Assembly: GCF_005869225.1 (NCBI RefSeq) | Contig: NZ_SWFP01000011.1 | Location: 62,001 to 126,000 of the forward strand | DNA: 64,000 bases | Source: Dyadobacter bucti | Lineage (GTDB): Bacteria > Bacteroidota > Bacteroidia > Cytophagales > Spirosomataceae | Direction: 5' to 3' | Shown here: positions 50,983-61,800 of the stretch, piece after piece | How the letters are laid out: every line of letters begins with the position of its first letter | Position numbering within the stretch: position 1 is the stretch's first letter | Position numbers and translations under genes: made by a program | Notes under the pieces: model-generated | Told to the model about the DNA's origin: nothing | Database searches by the model: none | The model's input: the letters and a program-made list of their open reading frames with translations, nothing else

Positions 50983-51465
50983 ATGAGGAAATTAGCATTC
51001 ATGGGTATGTTTTTGATCGTTGCGGCGGCGGGATGTAGTGATGACGATGAGATTACAGATCCGATTCCCGTTTTACCTGAACTGAAGGTAAGTACAACGC
51101 TTTCAGGGGCAAACGAAGTGCCAGCTAATGCATCGACGGCCACGGGTTCGGTAGATGGATTATTGGATCAGGAAAGCAGAATACTAAGTTTGAACATTAT
51201 GTACAGTGATTCGGCGGCGTCGGATTCAACTTCAGGTGATTCCACTTTTACGCCAACAGCATGGCACATTCACAAAGGTCCTGCTGATTCAACCGGTGCC
51301 GTAGTTATCAATTTTGGGACTACATTTACCTCACCTTTCGCATTTAAAGACACTTTAACAGAAGCGCAGGTGGCAGATTTGAAAGCAGGCTTATATTATG
51401 TGAATATTCACTCTGCCAAATATCCCAACGGGGAGATCAGAGGACAGTTAAAAGCCGAGGAGTAG
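50983..51465 (+). CDS. CHRD-domain lipoprotein
   Basis: A 160-aa exported lipoprotein. The leader MFLIVAAAGCS has a lipobox (AAGC) and an acidic SDDDE follows. The rest is a CHRD domain (from LKVSTTLSGANEVPANASTA to SAKYPNGEIRGQLKAEE), a beta-rich domain first described in chordin and frequent in bacterial surface proteins; function unknown. It has its own promoter and a bidirectional terminator to the right. Confidence 0.88.
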   Translation: MRKLAFMGMFLIVAAAGCSDDDEITDPIPVLPELKVSTTLSGANEVPANASTATGSVDGLLDQESRILSLNIMYSDSAASDSTSGDSTFTPTAWHIHKGPADSTGAVVINFGTTFTSPFAFKDTLTEAQVADLKAGLYYVNIHSAKYPNGEIRGQLKAEE

Positions 51466-51484
51466 GATATGTGAACTGCAATAA

Positions 51485-51514
51485 AAAGAGCGGAGCTTTT
51501 GGGCTCCGCTCTTT
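51485..51514. terminator. Bidirectional terminator between CHRD gene and alaS
   Basis: Twelve-base arms AAAGAGCGGAGC / GCTCCGCTCTTT with loop TTTTGG, A-rich on the left side and T-rich on the right, usable for both convergent genes. Confidence 0.88.
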
Positions 51515-51534
51515 TTGTATGTAAGCAATTTATA

Positions 51535-54195
51535 TCAAAACAATCCCTTCGCTTTTTCCAACGCACTATCCAGACCGCTAACGTCGGATCCTCCGGCTGT
51601 TGCAAAAAACGGCTGGCCGCCACCGCCACCACGGATTTCCTTTGCCAGGTCTTTTACAATTTTACCTGCGTTCAGGCCGGTTTCCTGCACCAGATTTTCA
51701 GCAATAAAAACCGAGATCTGAGGTTTTCCTGCAATATCAGCCCCAAAAACTGCGATGAGGTTCTCCACCTGGTCTCTGAGCTCATAAGAAAGTTGTTTCA
51801 GGGAATCTGCACTGGGTACGTCCACTTTTTCCACCAGCAGGCTGAAAGTCTGGTATTTTTTGATTTTATCCTGCAACTGCACTTTAAGTGTCTGGATCTT
51901 TTCATTTTCCAGCTGCACGATTTTTTTCTGAAGTGAACCGCGTTCTTCCAGCAGATTTTCCACTGCTTTGACCAGATCGGTCGGATTTTTCAGCAGGTCT
52001 TTGAGTTTGTTCAAAGTTTCTTCCTGCTGACGCATCAATTCCAGCGCCTTTTTGCCCGTTACTGCTTCCACCCGGCGTATACCCGCAGATACCGAACCTT
52101 CTGAAATGAACTTGAACATACCGATATGCCCGGTCGAGGAAACGTGCGTTCCGCCGCAAAGTTCAAATGAGAAGTTGGGATCAAAAATGATCAGCCGGAC
52201 AAAATCACCGTATTTCTCACCAAAAGTAGCGGTCGCCCCCAGATCAAGTGCCTGCTGAATAGGTACATTACGTCTTTCTTCCAGCACGATATCCTCCCGT
52301 ATTCTCGAATTCACGCGGTCTTCGATCTGGCGCAGTTCTTCGTCGGTTACTTTGGAAAAGTGTGAAAAGTCGAAGCGCAGCACTTCATCATTCAGGAAAG
52401 AACCCTTTTGTCCGATGTGCGTTCCGAGAACTTCCCGCATAGAAGATAACATCAGGTGCGTTGCCGTATGGTTGGCTTTGATTTTGTCCCTGCGGTTTTT
52501 GTCAATTTTTGCGACGATTATCCCGGCGTGCTGCAAAGCCTCATCCAGGTTTTTATCCCTCGATACATGTACAAAAAGGTCATTTTCTTTTTTTGTATCA
52601 ACAATTTGAACGACCTGCCCCTCTTCACCGGATGTTACATTGCTGAGGAAAAGTGAGCCGGTATCGCCAACCTGCCCGCCCATTTCGGCATAAAATGGTG
52701 TGCGGTCGAGTACGATATGGTATTCGTCACCCGTTTTTGTTTTCACTTTCCGGTATTTGACAATATGGCTGTGCGTCTCTTCAAAGTCGTATCCCAGGAA
52801 CTCGGTGCCCTCAGATTCTCTCAATTCGATCCAGTCCGTAGCCTCTTTGGCAGCATCCTGACGGGAGCGGGTCTTTTGTTGCAGCAAGGCCTCCTGAAAA
52901 CCGGCTTCATCTATGATAAAACCTTTTTCCCGGGCAATCAGGGCAGTGAGGTCGACGGGAAATCCAAAAGTATCGCTCAACTCAAACACTTCGTCGCCTG
53001 CGATTACATTGATTTCCTTTTGTTTCAAAGTGGTAGTGATCGTATCCAGGCGTTTCAGGCCGGATTCGAGTGTCCGTAAAAAGCTCTTTTCTTCTTCCAG
53101 GATCACGCGGGTTACAAAGTCTTCCTGCGCCTTTAATTCTGTAAAAACGTCCTTGAACTGCTCAGCCAGAACAGGCACAAGTTTGTAAAAAAATGGCTCC
53201 TGAAATCCCAGATAAGAATAACCGTAACGTACTGCGCGGCGCAAAATCCGGCGGATCACATACCCTGCCTTGTTGTTGGAGGGAAGCTGGCCGTCAGTGA
53301 TAGCAAAAGCCACTGCCCTGATATGATCCGAGATTACCCGCATTGCGATATCCGCAAATGGTTCGTTACCAGATCCGTAAGTTTTTGCGGATAAAGTTTC
53401 GAGAACCTGAATCGTGTTCTGGAAAACGTCGGTATCATAGTTGGATGTTTTGTTTTGAACGGCCATACAAAGACGTTCAAAACCCATTCCGGTATCTACG
53501 TGTGTGGATGGAAGCGGTACAAGAGATGCATCGGCCTTGCGTTCAAACTGCATGAATACCAGGTTCCAGATCTCTACAACCTGCGGATGGTCATTGTTCA
53601 CAAGTGATTTTCCCGATATTTCTGCCACTTCCGCAGCGGAACGCAGATCGATATGAATTTCCGAGCAGGGGCCGCATGGGCCTGTATCGCCCATTTCCCA
53701 GAAATTGTCTTTTTTATTCCCCAAAATAATCCGGTCTTCTCCGACAATCGGTTTCCACAAATCCCAGGCTTCCTGATCGAAAGGAACACCGTCTTTGGAG
53801 TCACCTTCAAAGACAGAAACATACAGCCGGTCTTTCGGTAGCTTGTAAACCTCCGTCAGCAATTCCCACGCCCATGTGATAGCTTCCTTTTTGAAATAAT
53901 CACCAAATGACCAGTTTCCCAGCATTTCGAACATGGTGTGGTGATAGGTGTCGAATCCAACGTCCTCTAAATCATTGTGTTTCCCCGACACCCGCAGGCA
54001 TTTTTGCGTATCCGCGATCCGGCGTGACGGAGGTGTGCCGTTACCCAGGAAAAAGTCCTTGAACTGCGCCATACCTGAGTTATTGAACATCAGGGTCGGG
54101 TCATTTTTGGCAACCAATGGTGCCGAGGGGACAATTAAATGTTGTTTGCTGCGGAAAAAATCAAGAAAAGCCTGACGTATTTGATGCGAGGTCAT
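51535..54195 (-). CDS. alaS: Alanyl-tRNA synthetase
   Basis: AlaRS charges tRNA-Ala and edits mischarged Ser and Gly. The 886-aa protein is complete. Catalytic domain: SGMAQFKDFFLG (motif 1 region), GFERLCMAVQ in HVDTGMGFERL; editing domain zinc residues HTATHLM and CGGTHVSSTG; C-terminal C-Ala ends in GGGGGQPFFATAGG and a helix. Start ATG at 54195 gives MTSHQIRQAFLDFFRSK, the usual start. Confidence 0.97.
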   Translation of the reverse strand: MTSHQIRQAFLDFFRSKQHLIVPSAPLVAKNDPTLMFNNSGMAQFKDFFLGNGTPPSRRIADTQKCLRVSGKHNDLEDVGFDTYHHTMFEMLGNWSFGDYFKKEAITWAWELLTEVYKLPKDRLYVSVFEGDSKDGVPFDQEAWDLWKPIVGEDRIILGNKKDNFWEMGDTGPCGPCSEIHIDLRSAAEVAEISGKSLVNNDHPQVVEIWNLVFMQFERKADASLVPLPSTHVDTGMGFERLCMAVQNKTSNYDTDVFQNTIQVLETLSAKTYGSGNEPFADIAMRVISDHIRAVAFAITDGQLPSNNKAGYVIRRILRRAVRYGYSYLGFQEPFFYKLVPVLAEQFKDVFTELKAQEDFVTRVILEEEKSFLRTLESGLKRLDTITTTLKQKEINVIAGDEVFELSDTFGFPVDLTALIAREKGFIIDEAGFQEALLQQKTRSRQDAAKEATDWIELRESEGTEFLGYDFEETHSHIVKYRKVKTKTGDEYHIVLDRTPFYAEMGGQVGDTGSLFLSNVTSGEEGQVVQIVDTKKENDLFVHVSRDKNLDEALQHAGIIVAKIDKNRRDKIKANHTATHLMLSSMREVLGTHIGQKGSFLNDEVLRFDFSHFSKVTDEELRQIEDRVNSRIREDIVLEERRNVPIQQALDLGATATFGEKYGDFVRLIIFDPNFSFELCGGTHVSSTGHIGMFKFISEGSVSAGIRRVEAVTGKKALELMRQQEETLNKLKDLLKNPTDLVKAVENLLEERGSLQKKIVQLENEKIQTLKVQLQDKIKKYQTFSLLVEKVDVPSADSLKQLSYELRDQVENLIAVFGADIAGKPQISVFIAENLVQETGLNAGKIVKDLAKEIRGGGGGQPFFATAGGSDVSGLDSALEKAKGLF

Positions 54196-54250
54196 TGTAT
54201 ATATTTAGGTACTTATATCTCCGTGAAAATTCCCGCAAATGTAAAGAAAA

Positions 54251-54303
54251 ACGAACAAAGAATCAGGTAAAGTCAGCAATGACCTGCCTGATTCCTTGTT
54301 CGT
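54251..54303 (-). terminator. Terminator of the first FG-GAP gene
   Basis: Arms ACGAACAA-A-GAATCAGG and CCTGATTC-C-TTGTTCGT pair (16 bp with one opposed mismatch) around a 19-base loop. The minus-strand side continues TTTTCTTTAC. Confidence 0.7.
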
Positions 54304-54323
54304 TCAGCAAAAATTAATTGCGT

Positions 54324-57300
54324 CTACTTCTTGACTATGTGTACCACCCGGCCATTCACCTGGACAAGATATTTGCCAGCCGGCAACTGCCCGAGGTTCA
54401 CACTTTTGAGGCCCTGGACATTTTGCAATGACATTACTTTAATTCCCGAACTATCGTAAACGGAAATTTCGATCACCGGTTCGTCTGCCTCTATCTGTAG
54501 CGGCCCGGAGGTGGGATTGGGGTAAAAGGTCAGTTTGCTTTTGATATTCACGGAATCGATATGGCTGTATGCAAACGTTGCATCCAGATCGACTATTTTG
54601 AGCCGGTAGTAGCTTGTCCCTTTCAGGGGATTGGCATCGGAGAAAGTGTAGTGATGGTTTGAACTGCTGTTTTGCAAAGCCGGGACTTCGCCGATTTTCT
54701 CCCAGGCTTTTCCATTGTTACTCCGCTGAATTTCAAAATAATTACTGTTAACCTCCGTTGCCGTGGCCCACGAGAGTTGCACCTGATTTTCGATAACTTC
54801 TGCGGAAAATGATATCAGCTCGACCGGGAAAACTTGTTCATTGGTGATGATCGTACGGTCTGCATATCGCCAGGGGCCATAAACTTGCCCGGTGATAGCG
54901 AGCGTTGGATGAAATTTGATACGTGCCCGAAGCTTTATAAAAGGTTCGCCTTTGTCAACGTCTGTTTTGAGTTCCTGTCCTTGAAACTGGCTACCAGTAA
55001 AATTGCCTTCGCCGGTAAACTGTGTGCTGTTGGTAATGGGGCTATTGTGTGAAAAACTCTGTCCAGGCTCCCGTATCTCCCAAACCATTTTGGATTTGTT
55101 TCTGCCCAAAAACGATTTTCCGGAAAGCCCTATTCCGACTTTGCTATCGGCTGTATTGGTTTGCGTCAAGTTCGAAGTGAGATTTGAATTATAAAGATTT
55201 ACATTGTTACGGAGTTTTTCATGATTGTATGCAAGACGGTCGGCGTTTCCATAGAAAACATAAATAACGCCATTATCGAAATTGGCCTGTTTTTCGTAAG
55301 CCGCACTTAGTATAAGGTCCTGATAACCATCACCATTAATATCACCCGCAGAGGCAACTTCTGTGCCGAAAACAACGGCGCCTATTCTTTCTAGCATTAT
55401 GGGTTCGCTGCCAGCGCCATTTTCTGATCCCGGGTAGATGAAAACTGCACCTTGATTAATAGCGGGATTGTCGTATCCCTGGGAGCCCGCCAGAATATCA
55501 CTGTAACCGTCACCATTCATATCAGCACCTGCTACACTGTTTCCAAGATCGGAGTCCTGTTGATTACTTGTCAGGATTGTCGAGTTGGCTTCGGACAGGC
55601 CGATACTCGCACCGTAATATATTGCCACTGCTCCATCACCCATCTGAGTTGAATACTCAGGTGCTCCGACCACAATATCACTGTAACCATCTCCGTTCAC
55701 ATCCCCCGCTTTACTGACCGAAGTCCCGAAATCATCTGAATTCTGGGGGAGTGAGAGTATTTTATACTGGTTGGTATTTATGCCTGTTTTAGTTCCATAA
55801 TATACAAAACAGGCACCCTCGTCTGCATTCGCATTAATTGCAAATCCCGGTGCCCCTACGATAATGTCTGCGTACCCATCCCCGTTTACATCTCCTGCTC
55901 CCGACATGGAAACTCCAAAATCACTGTGCGCCTGGTTGCTTTCTATTATAGTTCCGGAACCTGATTGTATGCCACTAGCCGAACCCAAAGCCACCATGAT
56001 CGCTCCTTCTTGTTGCTTGTCGCCGGTATAGTTGGATGCCCCAACGATCACATCGTCGTAACCGTCTCCATTAATATCGCCAGCCCCGCTGACGGACTGA
56101 CCTGCCCCTGCGGCGGCCTTGGGTATATACACAACATTCGTCGCGCCTAGCTGAATTCCAGCAGATGAACCATAAAAAACAAAAGCCGCTCCGGAAAATT
56201 GAAACCCTGGCATGGTATAACTACGTGCACCGATAATAATATCGTCATAACCATCGCCATTCACATCTCCGGCACCACTCAACGAATATCCAAAAGTGGC
56301 ATTCGTCTGATTCATTTCTATTAAAATTGCATTGTCAGGATCGATTCCATTGGCTGAGCCGTAATAAAGAAAGCACATTCCTTCATCTTGCTGACCGTTG
56401 TCGTAGTATGGGGCTCCTATGATCAGGTCGTCGAAACCGTCTCCATTGATATCACCCGCGCTGCTGAGGGACGAGCCCATATTTCCGTTTTCCTGATCGC
56501 CTTCAAACGAGATATTGGCTTTCGTGATCGTCAAAGCAGGTAACCCGTAATAGAAAAGAACCGCACCGTCGTTCACTCCGGTTCTGTCAAACATTGGCGC
56601 TCCGGCTATGATATCACTATATCCGTCTCCATTTACATCGCCCGCGCTGGCCACAGACGTACCAAGTTCTGCACCAGCATGCAATAATTCTTTGATAAGT
56701 TCTCCGTCGCCGCCAGCTATGTAACCAGGTCTGGTGCCGTGGAAACAGCTAACCCTGCCAGAACCTACCAACGGATCATTGAGGCTGCCTGTGTTAGCAA
56801 ATCTCGTTCCGTAAAGTACATCGCTATAACCGTCTCCGTTTATATCTCCGGCGCAGGCGACGGATTCCCCCCGTTGGCCGAATTCCTGACCACCCTTCAC
56901 TATATGTTCTTTTTGAGGATCAATACCATACCCATTACCATTTGCCAGGTATAAGAAAATGGCTCCTTCATTTTGAAAAAAATCTTTGTAGGTGTTTGAC
57001 CCCACCAGTATATCACTGAATCCATCTCCATTGTAATCCCCTGCGGACGATACGGAAAATCCAAACCGAGACAATGCATGTTTGCCTGGAAGTGTAGTTG
57101 CCGGTGTGTGGACGATGCCGGAAGATGATCCGTTGTAAATAAATACGCCGCCTGCATTAACATTTGGCTGCGTGTGGTAGTAAGGGGCTCCTATGATCAG
57201 GTCACTGTAACCATCCCCGTTTATATCGCCCGCGCTCGCAACGGCATGACCAAATTCTGCCCCTGGATCGTTGCATAGCAGGGTGTCGGACGGTATTGTA

Positions 57301-58613
57301 CCGAGCCCCGCCTGTGATCCTTTGAAAATGAATGCGGCACCTGTAATGGCTTGGCCATTTGAAAAACTCTTGGCCCCAACCACTACGTCGCTGAACCCAT
57401 CGTTGTCGATATCGCCTGCGACATTCACTGCACCTCCGAACCCGGCCGTGGTTTGAGCGATGTCAATTTTTAACGGTACCAAAACAAGGCCGCTTGCCGA
57501 ACCATAGTAAACGTAGGCTGCTTTGCTGCCAGGCGCTCCGATAATCACATCGCTGAACCCATCGCCGTTAACGTCACCCGCAGTCGATACAGATTTTCCA
57601 AAATAAGCATCCTGAACGGCTGGTCCGGCGAAGGGGTAACCGTTGGTTTGTAAACCGTCGGATGAACCCAGAAATAGGAAAAAAGCACCCTGGTTTACTT
57701 CGTTATCAAAATAATATGGTGCCCCTACAATGACGTCACTGAACCCGTCACCATTCACATCACCTGCACTGGAAACGGATGTCCCGAATTGGGCGCCTGC
57801 CTGGAAGCCCTCCAGTACCAGGTCTGCATTGCCGGGATTGGCAGGGTTGCCACTTGTCATAATCGGATCAATAGTCACCGGATAAGCCGCCTTATGCACA
57901 TCCACGTCGATGTGGATTTGTCCGTTTTGAAAAGCCAGGGTGGCTGCCAGGTTTTTGCCATTCGCATCCCAGCATTTGAGGCTGTCGTAAGTGAGCTGGT
58001 TGGTTTTTCGACCAGCTTTTTCGGAATAAAATTCCAGGGTATTATCGGAGAGTTTATCGACATGCATTCCTGAGGGCGACAAGCGTACCTGCAATTTTCT
58101 GGTGCCTGAAGGGGCCGATTCTACAATGAAGTTTTGACGGATCCCCTGCTCATTGTTGATATATTCTTCTGTAAAACCTGGGTGTTTAAGCAGGAGCCTG
58201 TTGTCCGAGATTTCGGAGGGGCTGTTTTTTGAAGGGGTGTGCAGTTTTTTGCCGTCGGCATAAATACCCTCGGTGGTGAGCGTAAGTTGGAAATTATTGC
58301 CTGCTGAATCAACCCTGTTTTGAACTTTCAACACCCCGGGCTGATAATATGCGCGCAGGTTCTGTTTGCGGTTGGGGCTTTGCAGGCATTCTTTTTCCTT
58401 GTCCCAGGTGATATGGTATTCCCTTTGCGCAATATTTTTTTGATACAATGCCTTGAAATTGTCCGGGATTTCGGTTTGTGGTGAGATAATTTTATTGGAA
58501 GTAGCAGGTTTCTTGGTGTGATGACTGTACGGGAATTTTGCATTGCGGTACAATATCACGGCAAGCAGAGTACTGGCGAGGCATAAAATGAGGACGTGTG
58601 TTTTCCTTTCCAT
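54324..58613 (-). CDS. Large secreted FG-GAP repeat protein with T9SS sorting domain (first)
   Basis: A 1429-aa surface or secreted protein. An N-terminal membrane or signal segment (LILCLASTLLAVILYR) is followed by a region of about 230 aa, then fourteen FG-GAP (integrin alpha-type) repeats, each with a calcium-binding DVNGDGFSD loop, at about residues 270-1110. Fourteen repeats fit two seven-bladed beta-propellers. A fibronectin/immunoglobulin-like region (about 1250-1350) and the C-terminal T9SS type A sorting domain (YPNPTSGPLQIEADEP to YLVQVNGRVVHIVKK) end it. It has a paralogue at 58826. Role likely in adhesion or binding of polymers. Confidence 0.88.
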   Translation of the reverse strand: MERKTHVLILCLASTLLAVILYRNAKFPYSHHTKKPATSNKIISPQTEIPDNFKALYQKNIAQREYHITWDKEKECLQSPNRKQNLRAYYQPGVLKVQNRVDSAGNNFQLTLTTEGIYADGKKLHTPSKNSPSEISDNRLLLKHPGFTEEYINNEQGIRQNFIVESAPSGTRKLQVRLSPSGMHVDKLSDNTLEFYSEKAGRKTNQLTYDSLKCWDANGKNLAATLAFQNGQIHIDVDVHKAAYPVTIDPIMTSGNPANPGNADLVLEGFQAGAQFGTSVSSAGDVNGDGFSDVIVGAPYYFDNEVNQGAFFLFLGSSDGLQTNGYPFAGPAVQDAYFGKSVSTAGDVNGDGFSDVIIGAPGSKAAYVYYGSASGLVLVPLKIDIAQTTAGFGGAVNVAGDIDNDGFSDVVVGAKSFSNGQAITGAAFIFKGSQAGLGTIPSDTLLCNDPGAEFGHAVASAGDINGDGYSDLIIGAPYYHTQPNVNAGGVFIYNGSSSGIVHTPATTLPGKHALSRFGFSVSSAGDYNGDGFSDILVGSNTYKDFFQNEGAIFLYLANGNGYGIDPQKEHIVKGGQEFGQRGESVACAGDINGDGYSDVLYGTRFANTGSLNDPLVGSGRVSCFHGTRPGYIAGGDGELIKELLHAGAELGTSVASAGDVNGDGYSDIIAGAPMFDRTGVNDGAVLFYYGLPALTITKANISFEGDQENGNMGSSLSSAGDINGDGFDDLIIGAPYYDNGQQDEGMCFLYYGSANGIDPDNAILIEMNQTNATFGYSLSGAGDVNGDGYDDIIIGARSYTMPGFQFSGAAFVFYGSSAGIQLGATNVVYIPKAAAGAGQSVSGAGDINGDGYDDVIVGASNYTGDKQQEGAIMVALGSASGIQSGSGTIIESNQAHSDFGVSMSGAGDVNGDGYADIIVGAPGFAINANADEGACFVYYGTKTGINTNQYKILSLPQNSDDFGTSVSKAGDVNGDGYSDIVVGAPEYSTQMGDGAVAIYYGASIGLSEANSTILTSNQQDSDLGNSVAGADMNGDGYSDILAGSQGYDNPAINQGAVFIYPGSENGAGSEPIMLERIGAVVFGTEVASAGDINGDGYQDLILSAAYEKQANFDNGVIYVFYGNADRLAYNHEKLRNNVNLYNSNLTSNLTQTNTADSKVGIGLSGKSFLGRNKSKMVWEIREPGQSFSHNSPITNSTQFTGEGNFTGSQFQGQELKTDVDKGEPFIKLRARIKFHPTLAITGQVYGPWRYADRTIITNEQVFPVELISFSAEVIENQVQLSWATATEVNSNYFEIQRSNNGKAWEKIGEVPALQNSSSNHHYTFSDANPLKGTSYYRLKIVDLDATFAYSHIDSVNIKSKLTFYPNPTSGPLQIEADEPVIEISVYDSSGIKVMSLQNVQGLKSVNLGQLPAGKYLVQVNGRVVHIVKK

Positions 58614-58765
58614 AATGTTACTGATAATAATTGAGTATAAACTGACTTTACCGGATGAGGCGGAAGGGCATAATTGTCAGTGATATTACAGCAAATCATG
58701 TCAGGCGGCAGTATCGAGTTATCGATAGGCCTTGATGTAGTTTTTTTTCGGTATTTTCTGAAAAC

Positions 58766-58803
58766 AAAAGGATCAGGCTGGTACAAACCGGCCTGATCCT
58801 TTT
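58766..58803 (-). terminator. Terminator of the second FG-GAP gene
   Basis: Perfect 13-bp arms AAAAGGATCAGGC / GCCTGATCCTTTT with a 12-nt loop that continues pairing GGT/ACC, followed by TTTTCAGAAA on the minus strand. 22 bp past the stop. Confidence 0.85.
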
Positions 58804-58825
58804 GGCAATTATTGAGAACAGAAAA

Positions 58826-61800
58826 TTACTTCTTCATGACCTTGAAGGTCTCATCCTGGCTTTGTATCAGGTACAATCCCTGCGGCAATCCGCCCAAATC
58901 GATGCTCCCGATCCCCTGGCTGTTTTCAACTGACATTACTTTTATACCTGATGAATTAAAAACGTTGACCTTCCTGATAATTTCTTTTGAGTCAATTTTC
59001 AGCTGGTTGACCACCGGATTGGGGTAAACCGTCGTCAGGCTTTTGATTTTTACGGATTGCAGTTTGCTGTATGCAAATGTCTGGTCCAGATCGACCATTT
59101 TGAGCCGGTAGTAGCTTGTCCCTTTCAGCGGATTGGCATCGGAGAAAGTGTAGTGATGGTTTGAACTGCTGTTTTGCAAAGCCGGAACTTCCCCGATTTT
59201 CTCCCAGGCTTTTCCATTGTTACTCCGCTGAATTTCAAAATAATTGCTGTTAACCTCCGTTGCCGTAGCCCATGAAAGTTGCACCTGGTTTTCGATGACT
59301 GAGGCTTTGAAGGAAATAAGTTCTACCGGCAAAGCATCCGGATCGGTGATCACAGGATCATTTACATAGCGCCAGGGGCCATATACCTGTCCGGTGATTG
59401 CCAGCACGGGATCGTATTTTACGCGGACACGGATCCTGGTGGCAATGCCGGGTTTGACGACTGCATTTTTCAATTCTGTGTTTCCGGACTGGATATTCAC
59501 AAAACTTCCCTCCCCGGTAAACTGCGTGCTGTTGGTAATGGGGCTGGCGTGCGAAAACTGCTGACCTTGGCTCCTGGTTTCCCACACAAGTTTGGCCCGG
59601 TTGCGGCCCAGAAATGATTTGGTATGCAATCCCACGCCGACGGTCGCCTGATCCACGTTCGTTTGATTTATTAAAGTTGTGAGATCATCTTGATAAAGTC
59701 GGATATTACCCTTTATCCTTTCATAGTTTGGTGCGCCATTGTCGCCGTTTCCATGGTAGATCAGTGCCCTGCCGCCGGTGGTGTACTTAATAGCCCCTGC
59801 AATGAGATCATCATACCCGTCGCCGTTAATGTCACCCGCCAGGGAGGCCGAATAACCCATTTGACAGTTTGCCTGGTTTCCTTCCATTGTAACAGTCGGG
59901 GCGGAAGTAATGATGCCGGTTTCGGAACCAGAGTAAACCAGGACTGCACCTTCACTGGCCTGGTTCCCACTATAAAATGGTGCGCCTGCAATAATATCAC
60001 TGTACCCATCTCCGTTCAGGTCCGCCGAAGAAACTGAGCTTCCGAGCAGTGCATTTGCCTGATTGTATTCAATAACCGCTGCCGCGTTTTGAACCACTCC
60101 GGAGGCTGAACCATGGTAAACTGCTACCGCACCCTCATTGGCTTGACCATTAGCATAATAAATTGCACCAGCCACGACATCGTCAAAACCATCTCCATTC
60201 ACATCACCCGCATCTGAAACCGAATAGCCAAGCCATGCACCTGTGATGTTTAGTTCCAGCAGGGCTTTTGACACGGTTTCGATTCCGGTTTTTGAACCAT
60301 GGTAAACAAAAACGCCACCTTCATCCAACGTATTAGAGTTATTTTCAGAATGGAAAGCGCCCACGATGATATCGCCGTAACCGTCGCCATTGACATCTCC
60401 CGCTTTCGAAACAGCATTTCCGAATTCCGCCGCGGTTTGTATACCTTGTATAACCGTCCCACCCCCGGTAGCGATACCGGCGGCGGAGCCTAGCGACACG
60501 ATCGCTGCACCGGCATTATTCTGTGCGTTATCGTAAAGTGGAGCTCCTACAACTATGTCATCGAAACCGTCTGCGTTAATATCTCCCGCGCTGCTCACCG
60601 AATTTCCCGCATGGGCATTGGCCTGTGGGAGGGATACGGCATTTGTGAGTCCCAACTGAATTCCCGAAGACGACCCATAGAATACAAAACCAGCACCAGC
60701 GTCAAGGTTTCCTCCCATGTCGTAAAGGTTAGCGCCAATAATAACATCATCATAACCATCTCCATTTGTATCCCCGGCACCGCTGACAGAGTAGCCGAAA
60801 TGCGCGTTTGCCTGGTTCATTTCTATCAATGTCAGGTTGTTTATCGTGCCGTTAGAAGCTCCGTAGCCCAGATAAGCAACACCTTCGTTGACTTGACCAT
60901 TGTCATAAAACGGAGCACCTATTATCACGTCCGCATAACCGTCGCCATTAACATCACCCGCATCGGATACGGAATAACCTACATCTGCATCTAATTGTCC
61001 AGCCTGAACTTGGGCAGCAGGAAATGCGGATACCGAGGCTGCGGAGCCGTGGTAGATGACGGCGATGCCATCATTTGCATCCGCGGCCATTTTGTCGTAT
61101 TCAGAGGCACCGATGATGATATCACTGGCCCCGTCGCCATTAACATCCCCTGCGCTGGCAACCGACATGCCAAGGCGGCCGATTGCCTGATCGCCATTGA
61201 TAGTTGATTTGGGAGTGGTGACCACCCCAGTTTTTGATCCGTGAAAGACGAGCGCGCGGCCGGAGTTATTGTCAAAATAATGATCTGCAATAACTAAATC
61301 ACTATAACCGTCCGCATTTACATCACCGGCACAGGCTATGCTGGTGTTTGTGTAACCTAATATTTTTTCGCTTTGGAGGCTTATGCCTGAACCGTCAGTG
61401 GCTCCATAATATACATATACTGATGTGCCGTCACCCACAAGAACGTCGCTGTATCCGTCTGCGTTGAGATCACCGGCAGATGAAACATAATCTGCGAAAG
61501 GATTATCTAAAGTTTTTCCTGGCAACATAAGTGTTGGGGATGCAGGTAAGCCGATTTGAGAGCCATGATAAATGAAAGCAGCACCTGCGAAATTCGAACC
61601 GTTAACATAATAATATTCGGAACTAACAATTACGTCGCTGAAGCCATCCCCGTTTACATCTCCCGCGCTTGAAGCGCTTGATCCGAATTCTCCACCTCCT
61701 ATATTGGGACTTGCTACTGCAATCGTATCTGAGGCAACCGGGCCTATGCCATTTGCTGAGCCAAAAAGAATAAACGCAGCACCGTCAGAGTCAGTGTTGG

